Numbered from the stretch's first letter, positions 43,842 through 52,630 are shown. The stretch is DNA of 64,000 bases from Oceanospirillum sp048264105 (GCA_048264105.1 JBLXDJ010000001.1:868001-932000), one strand, 5' to 3'. The notes: generated by a model from the sequence alone, not told the origin. Numbers and translations: made by a program.

Positions 43842-46793
43842 ATGCCCTATTTTTTTAACGCCGGATGGACTGCGGCTAACCAGACCACACAGACATTACA
43901 GGCCACGGACAGCCTGATCCCTCAGATCATGGCGATCGATCCGGAAAATGGCGCACCTAAGCTGTACCGCCTGAAGCTCGAACCGGCTGGTGAACAAAAG
44001 CTGCGCCCGGCGCTGACCGGTTTTGCCAACCTGATGCGGGCCAAAGGCAGCGTGCAGCTGAGCGGTTATTTTAACAACGCGACCGGCCGTGAGCTTTGCC
44101 GTGTGGCTTATGACACCAACGGTTGCCTGACACTGCTGGATGAAACCCAGATGCAGACAGAGGAACTGCAGCAGTTTGGCAGTGATGTAAGGGCTGAAGT
44201 GCTCTCGGATGGGCAGACACTGGCGGTACTTTATCAGCCACCGGGTGAACATGTGCACCGGCTGGAGTTCTGGTGCTTTGATGACGCCGGAACCTTAAGT
44301 TGCAGCCAGCGTTTTACTCTGGACTGGTACGCCGATGAGCCGGAAGATGCCGAATACCCTGATGCAGAGCCGATCTATGATCTGCGTTTTAACGATCTGA
44401 TGTTTGCCGGACCCGATAACAGCATCATCCTGCTGGCCAGCCGGGAGATCCGTTATACCGATGATGAATACCACCCGCTGCAGTACCTGATCCGGATTGA
44501 CCGTAATGAAGCCGGTGACCAACTGCTCTTCCGTGCTCAGGATCTGGAAACGCCGCCGGAAGACTGGAACCCGGAAAAACCCCGCATCACGGTAAATGCC
44601 CAAAGCGGTCTTATGGCACTGCCTTCGATGCAGATTGAAGTGACAGATGAAGGCATTATCAACCGTATCAATCTGGTGGATCTGAACGCATTTAACACTC
44701 TGGAACAGGGCTCCCGCCCGTGGCAGGAGGTGATGCGTCAGATTCCGGTGCGTCTTATCACAACAGAGGATCTGAACGCTTGTTTTCGTTCAGACTTTGA
44801 CCCGGACGATGAAAGCGATCAGGAAGACTTTATCAACCTGATCTCCGCTATCCGCTTTGCCGATGAAGTGCTGCCAGAGGCTTCTGTCAGCCATAAAAAC
44901 GAAAGCCCTGAAACAGAGATCCAGCTCTGGGTAAGCTGGGGCGACAGCTGCCGCAAACTGGTGCTAAGCGAAGGTTTCAGCTCAGAAGCGATCTGGCTGT
45001 CACCGATTATGGGGGCGCCACCGATCAACCGTCTGGAGCCGGAAAAAACGCCCACCGACCGGCTGGCTCAGGTTGGCGGTGAATCCACCCTGATGGCGCT
45101 GGCGGATCTGTCCTCTTCCGCTATCAATGATAATTCCTATCTGCTGTTTGAAGATCACTTCGGCTTTAGTGTGCTGAGCTTGTCGGCCCAACAGCTGGCA
45201 ATGCTGACCCTCGACAACCATCAGCAAAGCCCAGGCGCTGACATGGCTGATTTTCAGGTACTGCCACAGCAGGAAGTTTACTGGAACGAACACTGGTCCG
45301 AGGCTGACAACCAGACAGATGAACAAAAACTTGAGCTGGCGGCACTGGGTAAAAACATGATCCGGGTAGAGAGTCTGAACGATGATGCCGCCCTGCTGCG
45401 CGCGCTTGAATATCTGTGCGAGCGTTTTGATGACGATATTGACACCCTGTGCAACGGCTCAACCCTGACGCTGGTGTTCAGTGATGGCAAAGCTCTCTGG
45501 GATGAAGAAGAATTTTTCCTCAGGGTTATCAAGCTCAAAGGGGCCGATCAGCTGATGGCCCGACTGATTAAAGCCTTTAACGCCTATGACGGTGCCGACT
45601 ACTGCTTTACCGATCCCTTCTCCCTGCACGGCCGGGAAAACTATGACGGCAAACCCGCTCTGGCCGACTGTGCCCTGCAGCTGGGGCTGTCGGATATCCG
45701 CTGGCTGGATCTCATCAGCGATTATCTGAATGCCATCGACCCGGATCACGAGTTTTTCTTTGCCCATACCGGCATCGGACAACTGGAAAACCGCTACGGT
45801 GAAACCCCACAATGGCCCGGTTTTTACAACAGCCTGCCCGCCCCTATCGGCCCGGACGACGAATGGGATGAAGATGATGACGGCGAGGATGACGATTGGG
45901 AAGATGATGAGCCGGAAGAACCGCAATGGCCGGATCCCCGCCCGGAGGAAGAGGTCTTAGCCGCTCTGCCAGCACATCTGCTGCCACGACGCGATGAACT
46001 GCTGATCGACGCTAAAGCACGCTTTGAGCAGATGCTGGAACGCATCCAAAGTCTAAGCCATCTGACAGAGGTCGGCAGGCTGCTACTGGAACTGCTGAAA
46101 CAGAGCCATCAGGTGAAGATTGACCCGGATATCGCGCTTATCAGCTTTGAAGGCCGCTGCAACGACTGGTTTAAAGGTGATGAACTGATCGCCATCGAAA
46201 CCGAGCTCAGAGGCTATTTTCAGCACCCGATGGAAGCACAGGTGATGTTTGAGCGCGGCTATCTGGATCTGAACACTTACCAGTTCCTGGAACCTTTGTT
46301 TGCCAAAGCCGTAGAACTGGAAGCCTGGCAGGCACTGGAAAACTATCTGAAAGCCCAGATCGGCTGGGTTAAAGAGCAGGATCACGGTAACGCCTGGTAC
46401 GTGGATGATGTGCCTTACGGCAACTACGCCGCAGAAGCTCTGCTGCGCCACGATGTCCGTTACGGCACCCTGTACGCCGATTATCTGGAAACCATGCTGC
46501 TGGATACCCCGGAAGATACCGTGGGCGAATTTCTGCGGGAGATGATTCCTGAGCTGGGTATCAACCAACATACCTACCCGATTCTGCGGGCACGGGCTAC
46601 TTTTGCCGCCGGGCACGCCGGCCATGAAGATTTTGAACACTGGTGCCAGCAACTGCCGGTAGCCCGGTGGCTGAAAGAAAATAATCTTCTGGAGGATTTT
46701 CTGCAGTTTTTTGAAGATGATCAGCGCAACTACACCCACGATGAAGACAATATTCAGGAAGAAACCCAGCGTATGCGCGATCTGCTGAGCTAA
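43842..46793 (+). CDS. Unknown protein, third paralogue plus C-terminal module (983 aa)
   Basis: Residues 1-670 are a paralogue of the two preceding proteins: W-Q-E-V-M-R at 294-299, L-W-V-S-W-G-D-S-C-R-K-L at 362-373, M-I-R-V-E-S at 506-511, and Y-L-N-A-I-D-P-D-H-E-F-F-F-A at 628-641. A strongly acidic linker (671-693, mostly Asp and Glu with Trp) then leads to an extra helical domain (about 705-983). Its A-W-Y-V-D-D-V at 851-857 and E-A-L-L segment resemble the N-terminal module of the 1138-residue protein. So the operon's first and last products share a domain. It starts 2 bp after the previous stop. No enzymatic motif seen. Confidence 0.75.
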   Translation: MPYFFNAGWTAANQTTQTLQATDSLIPQIMAIDPENGAPKLYRLKLEPAGEQKLRPALTGFANLMRAKGSVQLSGYFNNATGRELCRVAYDTNGCLTLLDETQMQTEELQQFGSDVRAEVLSDGQTLAVLYQPPGEHVHRLEFWCFDDAGTLSCSQRFTLDWYADEPEDAEYPDAEPIYDLRFNDLMFAGPDNSIILLASREIRYTDDEYHPLQYLIRIDRNEAGDQLLFRAQDLETPPEDWNPEKPRITVNAQSGLMALPSMQIEVTDEGIINRINLVDLNAFNTLEQGSRPWQEVMRQIPVRLITTEDLNACFRSDFDPDDESDQEDFINLISAIRFADEVLPEASVSHKNESPETEIQLWVSWGDSCRKLVLSEGFSSEAIWLSPIMGAPPINRLEPEKTPTDRLAQVGGESTLMALADLSSSAINDNSYLLFEDHFGFSVLSLSAQQLAMLTLDNHQQSPGADMADFQVLPQQEVYWNEHWSEADNQTDEQKLELAALGKNMIRVESLNDDAALLRALEYLCERFDDDIDTLCNGSTLTLVFSDGKALWDEEEFFLRVIKLKGADQLMARLIKAFNAYDGADYCFTDPFSLHGRENYDGKPALADCALQLGLSDIRWLDLISDYLNAIDPDHEFFFAHTGIGQLENRYGETPQWPGFYNSLPAPIGPDDEWDEDDDGEDDDWEDDEPEEPQWPDPRPEEEVLAALPAHLLPRRDELLIDAKARFEQMLERIQSLSHLTEVGRLLLELLKQSHQVKIDPDIALISFEGRCNDWFKGDELIAIETELRGYFQHPMEAQVMFERGYLDLNTYQFLEPLFAKAVELEAWQALENYLKAQIGWVKEQDHGNAWYVDDVPYGNYAAEALLRHDVRYGTLYADYLETMLLDTPEDTVGEFLREMIPELGINQHTYPILRARATFAAGHAGHEDFEHWCQQLPVARWLKENNLLEDFLQFFEDDQRNYTHDEDNIQEETQRMRDLLS

Positions 46794-46825
46794 AGCTGAT
46801 GCGGGGTTAACCCCCGGAAACCACT

Positions 46826-46848
46826 CCGGCCAGCGTTAAGCTGGCCGG
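46826..46848 (+). terminator. Hairpin at the end of the unknown operon
   Basis: CCGGCCAGC and GCTGGCCGG form a nine-base G/C stem with a five-base loop, 33 bp after the 983-residue gene. There is only a weak T tract (GTGTTATTG), so it may reduce rather than stop reading into the membrane-protein gene. Confidence 0.55.
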
Positions 46849-46902
46849 GTGTTATTGCCACTTAAGCAATAACTACACGCCCGAAATAAACAAGGAAACA
46901 CT

Positions 46903-47958
46903 ATGCTAACGCTTATTAAGGATATCTTCTGGCGGGATCAATACTCCCGGAGTTCAACGGCCGGTGAGGAATCTAAAACCCCAAAGTTGGATCGTGACTG
47001 CTATTTTATGGGGTTGAGTCTGCTGTCGACCTTCTATTTTGTCGGACTTTACGGCGGACAGTTTCTCTATCCCTCCTACGACTCGGAGTTTATGGATATC
47101 AACTATCAGGTCTTTGATCTGATATTCAGCCTGTTCAGTCCCCACCTCTATTTTGACCCTCTTGTGCTGGTACTCTGCGTGATGCTGAGTGCCCGCGCCT
47201 TTGGTCGCTGGTTGGCAGCTCCGGTTGGGCTGATCAGCTTCTGTAACCTGTCGATTATCTCCATGACGCCGCACATTAAAGATATGGATCTGGCTCACCC
47301 GAATGTGTATCTCGCCCTTATCATCTACGGGATTCTCTTGCTGGTCTGGCTGATATTCCAACTGCTCATGCTGGCTCGTTCCGGTTTAAAACATACTCAA
47401 CCGGAACACCCCCTGGTACGGCTGAACCCTGAGCTGCCGGTCAATAAGCAGTTTACGGCAGTGCAGTTTATGTGGGGCTTTATGCTGTTAGGTCTGGCAG
47501 TAGTGGTGAGTTCGCTGCTCTTTTCAGCAGCGATCTATGTTTTTGGCCACTATATGAGCATGACGGTAGTGTACGGTGTCGCACTGGTGATTGGCCTTGG
47601 TAGTATGGCTTTCTCTTTACTGATTATAGTGAAACGCCTGCGTAATTTGGGCAAAAAGCCTCTGGGCTGGCTCGCGGCACTCGTCCTGATTCCACTGGCC
47701 TTTAACGGACTGCTGGCCTATCTGCACACGGAAGATTTCTTTGATCTGATGTCACTTTTCTTTGTGATGTACTTTGCCGTTGCCTTTATGCGCTTTGCCC
47801 TGCTGATCGCTCAGGTCTTACTGCTTTGTGCAAGTTACAAAGGCAGTGCGAACCCATCAGCAGAAAAGCGGGCAGAACCCGAAGATAATGACCAGCCTAG
47901 TCTGATGAATGAGCTAAGTACGGCTACTCAACCCAGCACCGCTGAACCGGAACGTTAA
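46903..47958 (+). CDS. Multi-pass membrane protein, DUF805-like motif
   Basis: 351 residues with about eight hydrophobic segments, a charged N-terminus of about 35 residues and a polar C-terminal tail of about 35. The segment V-K-R-L-R-N-L-G-K-K-P-L-G-W (about 243-256) resembles the DUF805/YhaH-type R-L-R-D-x-G-x-S-x-W motif that precedes a membrane helix, so it may be a distant member. AAGGAAA lies 7 bases before the ATG. It follows the unknown operon by 109 bp, in the same direction and across a weak hairpin, and could be its membrane component (inference). Confidence 0.7.
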   Translation: MLTLIKDIFWRDQYSRSSTAGEESKTPKLDRDCYFMGLSLLSTFYFVGLYGGQFLYPSYDSEFMDINYQVFDLIFSLFSPHLYFDPLVLVLCVMLSARAFGRWLAAPVGLISFCNLSIISMTPHIKDMDLAHPNVYLALIIYGILLLVWLIFQLLMLARSGLKHTQPEHPLVRLNPELPVNKQFTAVQFMWGFMLLGLAVVVSSLLFSAAIYVFGHYMSMTVVYGVALVIGLGSMAFSLLIIVKRLRNLGKKPLGWLAALVLIPLAFNGLLAYLHTEDFFDLMSLFFVMYFAVAFMRFALLIAQVLLLCASYKGSANPSAEKRAEPEDNDQPSLMNELSTATQPSTAEPER

Positions 47959-47982
47959 TAGCTATTCACACTGACAACAACT

Positions 47983-48009
47983 AAAAAGCCCGAAAATTGC
48001 GGGCTTTTT
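47983..48009. terminator. Bidirectional intrinsic terminator
   Basis: AAAAAGCCCG and CGGGCTTTTT form a ten-base stem with a seven-base loop, between the convergent membrane-protein and lipoprotein genes. Confidence 0.85.
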
Positions 48010-48028
48010 GGCTCTTCAACGATAGCTT

Positions 48029-48679
48029 TTACCATTCACCCGAGCATCGGGTCTGTTTGCCATCATCATAAAAATAGCCTCTCTGCCAGAGTTCAAGAAG
48101 CCGGGGATCAGTAAGCAGCGGACTATCGGTTCGTTCGCTAATTTCAAAAATCATAATTGGCGAGGTATGCAGGCCACCATGCTTGAAATTTAGGGTCTGC
48201 TCGCCTTTGCGCCCTTCAAGGCGTATCAGCAAATTTTCAGCCTTATCCTTCAGAATCACCTGACAGCTCTTGGGCTCATATTCCCAATGCCCTGTCAGCA
48301 AGGGCTTAGTGATGTCGTACTGATAATCGGCAACATAGGAAGGATAAGCCCCGCTGAATACATAGCCTTGCATCGACTCTGAGGTTTTGCGGACAAGCCG
48401 GAACTCACGGATAGGATTGGCATAATCCTTCTCACCATTGCGGTAATAAACCTCTTCATCCAAGTTCAGATCAAAACGCACCGTCAAATTGCCGGTATCC
48501 ATGGAGGAAAAGAAACTCAGCTGAGAGACAGGGATACCACCATCAACAGAGGACGATCTGTCGTTAGGCCCCTGATAAGCTGGGATATCAACCCCACCGC
48601 AGCCGGACAATATAAGAGAGAACACAACGGTGGCAGAAGCAATAAACGGAGTCTTTAGAACAGCTGGCACAGAACCCAT
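48029..48679 (-). CDS. Predicted lipoprotein of unknown function
   Basis: 216 residues. The N-terminus has a hydrophobic stretch (A-T-V-V-F-S-L-I-L-S-G-C) ending in a lipobox, with the lipidated Cys at residue 27. The mature part begins G-G-V-D-I-P-A-Y. The body looks beta-rich, with alternating hydrophobic residues and two further Cys residues (S-C-Q-V and T-R-C-S-G near the end) that could form a disulfide. No family recognised. It should sit in the inner or outer membrane facing the periplasm. It is convergent with the membrane-protein gene before it. Confidence 0.7.
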   Translation of the reverse strand: MGSVPAVLKTPFIASATVVFSLILSGCGGVDIPAYQGPNDRSSSVDGGIPVSQLSFFSSMDTGNLTVRFDLNLDEEVYYRNGEKDYANPIREFRLVRKTSESMQGYVFSGAYPSYVADYQYDITKPLLTGHWEYEPKSCQVILKDKAENLLIRLEGRKGEQTLNFKHGGLHTSPIMIFEISERTDSPLLTDPRLLELWQRGYFYDDGKQTRCSGEW

Positions 48680-48802
48680 GACGTATCCTTAACGGGCAAA
48701 TTAGCGCCGTATTCTAACAGGGATCATTAACCAGTTCCGACTAACAAAAGAGAAGCAGCTCACGATACTGAACTGCTTTGAAGGCTTCTTTGAGGGAAAG
48801 GC

Positions 48803-48817
48803 GGGGGGGGGGGGGGG
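48803..48817. repeat. Homopolymeric tract of 15 G
   Basis: An uninterrupted run of 15 G (C on the transglycosylase strand) lies 6 bases past the stop codon of the gene at 48824-49558. Such tracts slip during replication and sequencing. Here it is in non-coding DNA. Confidence 0.9.
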
Positions 48818-48823
48818 TAAAAC

Positions 48824-49558
48824 TTATAACAAACCAGTATCCTGTCCGATCTGACTGACGTAGTTACGGGTTTCTTTTGGCGCTTTATCCAACCAGCGAC
48901 CACCATGCTGTTTTCGGGCTTTGCTGACATTACCCGGCCCCCAGTTGTAGGCCGCTAAAGCGGTCGGCCAGTCGTTAAACTGACGATTCAGCTGCGCCAG
49001 GTATCGGGCAGCGTAGAAGATGCTGTGTTCAGGATCCAGCGGGCGGGCCTCCGGATGCCAGCGGGGCACAATCTGAGCGATCCCCACCGCTCCAGCAGAA
49101 CTCACCACCTTGCCGCAGATAATATCCTCACGGTACCGGCACTCCTGATGGATCAGACGCGCCAGCACACCGGAAGGAATACCCTGTTCCTGCTCGGCTC
49201 GGTGAATACTTTTCAGATAGGGCGCTGCACTTTTTGGCGGTTGCCAGCGAGATGCTCCTCGATAAGGGTTCCCCCCGGAGCGAAAGTTCTCCTGCCAACC
49301 TTTACCGGATTTGGCTTCTTCCGCCCAACCTCTTACCTTTTCCGAGGCCTTATGCTGCCAGCCCTTCGGCTCGCGGGTCACATACTCTTCCCGCTGAGCT
49401 TTATCCCCCTGCACGCTACTCTGCGTTTTCTTCTTAGCGGATTGTTTTTTATAGGCGCCAAACAGCCAACGCACCGCCTTAAAACCTTTTTTAAAAACAC
49501 TGATAAGGCTTTTCAGGCGCTTGTAATGCTTATAGAGCTTACTGATTTTGAAACCCAT
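48824..49558 (-). CDS. SLT-domain lytic transglycosylase with a basic N-terminal region
   Basis: About 244 residues. The C-terminal 130 residues are a transglycosylase SLT domain: catalytic Glu in L-I-H-Q-E-C-R-Y, then A-G-A-V-G-I-A-Q-I-V-P and A-L-A-A-Y-N-W-G-P-G-N-V. It would cleave peptidoglycan glycan strands. The N-terminal about 110 residues are very basic (Lys-rich with Y-K-H-Y-K-R-L-K). I see no signal peptide, so export may use another route, such as a secretion machine or cell lysis. I preferred the ATG at 49558 over an upstream TTG at 49582; neither has a strong ribosome site. A 15-G tract lies just after the stop. Confidence 0.78.
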   Translation of the reverse strand: MGFKISKLYKHYKRLKSLISVFKKGFKAVRWLFGAYKKQSAKKKTQSSVQGDKAQREEYVTREPKGWQHKASEKVRGWAEEAKSGKGWQENFRSGGNPYRGASRWQPPKSAAPYLKSIHRAEQEQGIPSGVLARLIHQECRYREDIICGKVVSSAGAVGIAQIVPRWHPEARPLDPEHSIFYAARYLAQLNRQFNDWPTALAAYNWGPGNVSKARKQHGGRWLDKAPKETRNYVSQIGQDTGLL

Positions 49559-49661
49559 AACTGAATCACACACCCTTAACAAAAATAATAACGATATGTT
49601 CTTAGTCTATGGCAAAACGCCGGGGTTCCCTAAGTGACGGCCAGCAACTGCTAGAAACAAA

Positions 49662-49685
49662 AAAAGTGGCTCTAAGGCCACTTTT
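49662..49685. terminator. Intrinsic terminator
   Basis: AAAAGTGGC and GCCACTTTT form a nine-base stem with a six-base loop, preceded by an A run. It lies just downstream of the 257-residue gene on the minus strand and would stop its transcript before the transglycosylase gene. Confidence 0.75.
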
Positions 49686-49702
49686 CTGCTGTGTTCATAA
49701 GG

Positions 49703-50476
49703 TCAGGCTGAGGTAACCTGCCGGATAAGACGCTTTCTGCGCACGGCTCCCTCAGGGGTAGCCAAAAACCTGCGCTGCTTCCGGCGCTTCTCTTCTATTT
49801 CAATCATCTCTTTAGCACTGATGTGCTTAGCTTCTTCCGCTGAAGAAGTACTGCAGCCTGAATATTTCATAGAACCTCCGGTGGCCAGCTTATCAGACAA
49901 GCCTTTAGCCATTAATTCCGCTTCAGATTTAATAATATCACACATGCCCTGATGAACTGGCCGGAACTCCTGTAGCTCCAATTCACCATCTGCAGAGAAG
50001 TATAAAGAATTAATGGCCCCACCTGATCTGGAATCAAGATCTATTGCATGCTGGATAGAAGCACGTATTTTGTGACTCTCAGCATAAAAACCTGCCGCTA
50101 TCCTGCCTCCACTGCCGCCATGGTAGATTCCCCAATCCAACTCCGGCTCAAGCAACGTCAGGAAACCAAAGGGGAACAGCTCAACATCAATCTCAACAAG
50201 GCTTATTCGGTTCCATCCAAGGGTTTCTAGATGAACCAGATTCTGCTCATAAACTTTGCGGGAAATAAGATCGAGATAATACGCCTGATGGTTCAGCAAA
50301 GAATAATAGTCGCCACTATATAGCAACAGCATCTGCCGACTTAACTGGCCATTGGTTATTCGGCCATCAAACCAAAGGTATTTCCTGATCGGTATGTTAG
50401 AGACTGGTTTACCTAGCTCATCAGACCATAACGAATCGCAACCCGCGCCATATCCATCAGCAATATATGTTGTCAT
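49703..50476 (-). CDS. Unknown cytoplasmic protein (257 aa)
   Basis: I do not recognise a family. The N-terminal 180 residues look alpha/beta, with T-T-Y-I-A-D-G-Y-G-A-G-C-D-S-L-W, a Tyr/Leu-rich stretch (L-L-N-H-Q-A-Y-Y-L-D-L) and D-W-G-I-Y-H-G-G-S-G-G-R-I-A-A. The C-terminal 50 residues are strongly charged and helical (E-E-K-R-R-K-Q-R-R-F) and could bind nucleic acid or act as a coiled coil. No signal peptide. GGAAGGACAGGGA lies before the ATG. Codon use looks like its neighbours. Confidence 0.65.
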   Translation of the reverse strand: MTTYIADGYGAGCDSLWSDELGKPVSNIPIRKYLWFDGRITNGQLSRQMLLLYSGDYYSLLNHQAYYLDLISRKVYEQNLVHLETLGWNRISLVEIDVELFPFGFLTLLEPELDWGIYHGGSGGRIAAGFYAESHKIRASIQHAIDLDSRSGGAINSLYFSADGELELQEFRPVHQGMCDIIKSEAELMAKGLSDKLATGGSMKYSGCSTSSAEEAKHISAKEMIEIEEKRRKQRRFLATPEGAVRRKRLIRQVTSA

Positions 50477-50575
50477 TCCCTGTCCTTCCAGATCCGTCCG
50501 GAATCTTTATTCTAAACAAGGCGTTCTGAAGAAGACAGCCGCACAGAGGATGTGCGGCTTTAATAGTACGAGATT

Positions 50576-52630
50576 CTAATCCAGCACAACATCACCGCCT
50601 TCAGGCAGATTTAACGCCAGCAGCTGACGTTCGTTGTCATCCAGCAAGCGGGTTGGGCGATTGGCCATCATGTCGTAGACGACACCGTATTCCAGTACAC
50701 GCTGTACGTAGATGCGGGTTTCTTCGTAGGGGATCACTTCCACCCAGATGTCCAGCGGAAGATGACCACGTTTTTTCAGCCAGCCTTTCACCCGATACGG
50801 CCCGGCGTTATAAGCTGCGGTGGCGTAGATACGGCTGCCATCAAAGCGATCCAGCATCTGAGCCAGGTACGCCGTACCCAGAGCGATATTGGTCGCTGGG
50901 TTATACAGCTCTTTGGTTTTCTTCAGGCTTTGACGAATCTTACGCGCAGTTTGCTTGGCGGTCTTCGGCATCAGCTGCATCAACCCCATAGCCCCCACTC
51001 CGGACCGCGCCAGCGGATTAAAGGCACTCTCCTGACGGGTAATAGACAGCGCCCAGTTCAGGGGAATCTTCTGCTTGTCGGAGAACTGCTGATACAGCTC
51101 GGCATATTCCAGCGGGAAGCGCAGTTGCAGATCATTCCACTTACGGATCTGCGCCGCACCGGCAATCGCCTGAGAGTGCCACTGCCAACGACCGGCCAGA
51201 TGAGACAGTGCATATTTCTGTTCATCACTCAACGTCGGGAACAGAAGATTCCACTCCTGACGGGCATAACTGAACTCCTCCAGCTGAACCAGCTCATACA
51301 TGCGGCGAACCGAAGGTAATAACAGGAGATTCTGTTGCAGACTGGCGGAGAAAGAGGCCGGTTCATAATTCAGACTGAAAGGCTGTCCCAGCTGTTCCGA
51401 GGCGAGAAATCCATAGTAACTGCGGTCTACCGCGATCTCGGCAAACTGGGCATCCTGCGACTGGCCTGTCAGGTTCTGACCCGCTACCGCCATCCAATAG
51501 CGCCAACGACTGGTCAGTTGCTCCTCTTCCGGCAGCTTGGCGATCAGGTGCTGAACCTGAACCCAGTCCTGCTGGCTCAATGCCAGTCGGATGCGCCATT
51601 CGGTAATCTCAACATCCTGAAAATCAGGATCGATTTTGGCCACCAGTTCAGGGGCATCATCATAGAAGCGAAGCGCCAGACGCACGCCCAGATAGTGATT
51701 CAGCTCCGCCTTCTCTTCCGGGGAAAAGTTAAGATGATCCCGCAGGGAAAGCCAGCGACGGGCAGCAAGCCGCATATCCTTTTGCGCCAGACGACGCACG
51801 GCATAATCCACGATAATACGGTGGGTATGGTTAGAGGCGGAGAAGGTTTTCGGCTTTAACCAGCGCTCCGGATTACTGCGCACCTGCCACAACAGGCGGG
51901 CACTTTTCTTACCATCGGGCTGATCGATCTTTTTTTCTGCGAAACGTGCCAGCGAGAAATTGCGCTCGCGTACCGCATTCCAGAAACGTATCTCGGCAAC
52001 CGGAGAGGTCAGGCCGCCCCTACGCTGCCAATAGGCAAACACAGAGTCACAGCTTTTCGGTTGCGATTCCCCCTGCACCCAGACTTCAGCCACCTTATCC
52101 AGCTGGGTCGCCAGATAGCCCTGCTTCATCTCCGCTTTCAGCATCAGACACTTATAGTGATTGCCACGGGGCTGAAACAGCTGATAAGACTGGCGATAAC
52201 CCTCCCAGTCATTGCGGGCGGCCAGGGTATTGAGCCACTTCTGTTGCAGACTCTCGGCCACCGGCAGGTGCATATTCTGTTCAATGAAGCGATTAACCTG
52301 TTCGGCACTCAGAGATTCCAGCTGACGGGAGATCACCTGGGCTTCCAGATAGGGTTTTAGCGGATAATTTTCCAGCGCATCAAGATTCTGACGTACCTGA
52401 GATAAACGCCCTTTGGAAACCTGATCGGAAAGCTGCTCGAATAACTGACGCTGTTCCGCCAGCTGAGCATTGTTATGCAAAGCCGCCGATGCAGGCTGAG
52501 AGACGACCAGCAAAACAGCGGCCACACCCAAGATTCGCTTTTGGGAAACACGGCGACAAAAAGCGGTCGCGCGGGGGATAAAATTCAGTCGGTGGGCCTG
52601 TCTGAGCACACCTGTCCATCGTTGCTGCAT
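50576..52630 (-). CDS. slt: Soluble lytic murein transglycosylase (Slt70 type)
   Basis: 684 residues. A long basic n-region is followed by a signal sequence (V-A-A-V-L-L-V-V-S-Q-P-A-S-A). A large alpha-helical superhelical region (about 50-480) forms the Slt70 'doughnut'. The C-terminal catalytic domain carries S-I-T-R-Q-E-S-A-F-N-P with the catalytic Glu, V-G-A-M-G-L-M-Q-L-M-P and A-A-Y-N-A-G-P-Y. It cleaves murein with formation of 1,6-anhydro ends during recycling. The frame opens at 52702, but AGGAG lies 6 bases before the ATG at 52630, which I chose. Confidence 0.93.
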   Translation of the reverse strand: MQQRWTGVLRQAHRLNFIPRATAFCRRVSQKRILGVAAVLLVVSQPASAALHNNAQLAEQRQLFEQLSDQVSKGRLSQVRQNLDALENYPLKPYLEAQVISRQLESLSAEQVNRFIEQNMHLPVAESLQQKWLNTLAARNDWEGYRQSYQLFQPRGNHYKCLMLKAEMKQGYLATQLDKVAEVWVQGESQPKSCDSVFAYWQRRGGLTSPVAEIRFWNAVRERNFSLARFAEKKIDQPDGKKSARLLWQVRSNPERWLKPKTFSASNHTHRIIVDYAVRRLAQKDMRLAARRWLSLRDHLNFSPEEKAELNHYLGVRLALRFYDDAPELVAKIDPDFQDVEITEWRIRLALSQQDWVQVQHLIAKLPEEEQLTSRWRYWMAVAGQNLTGQSQDAQFAEIAVDRSYYGFLASEQLGQPFSLNYEPASFSASLQQNLLLLPSVRRMYELVQLEEFSYARQEWNLLFPTLSDEQKYALSHLAGRWQWHSQAIAGAAQIRKWNDLQLRFPLEYAELYQQFSDKQKIPLNWALSITRQESAFNPLARSGVGAMGLMQLMPKTAKQTARKIRQSLKKTKELYNPATNIALGTAYLAQMLDRFDGSRIYATAAYNAGPYRVKGWLKKRGHLPLDIWVEVIPYEETRIYVQRVLEYGVVYDMMANRPTRLLDDNERQLLALNLPEGGDVVLD

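Noticed and set aside
46083..46739. A 218-codon minus-strand frame inside the 983 aa gene
   Set aside because: Opposite a continuous plus-strand frame with shared paralogue blocks; Phe/Ile-rich translation typical of reversed coding DNA.
36125..46793. Assignment of the unknown operon as a MoxR-vWA beta-propeller ternary system
   Set aside because: Beta-rich N-terminal parts are suggestive, but no MoxR ATPase or vWA domain is encoded in the window, so it is left as a hypothesis to test.
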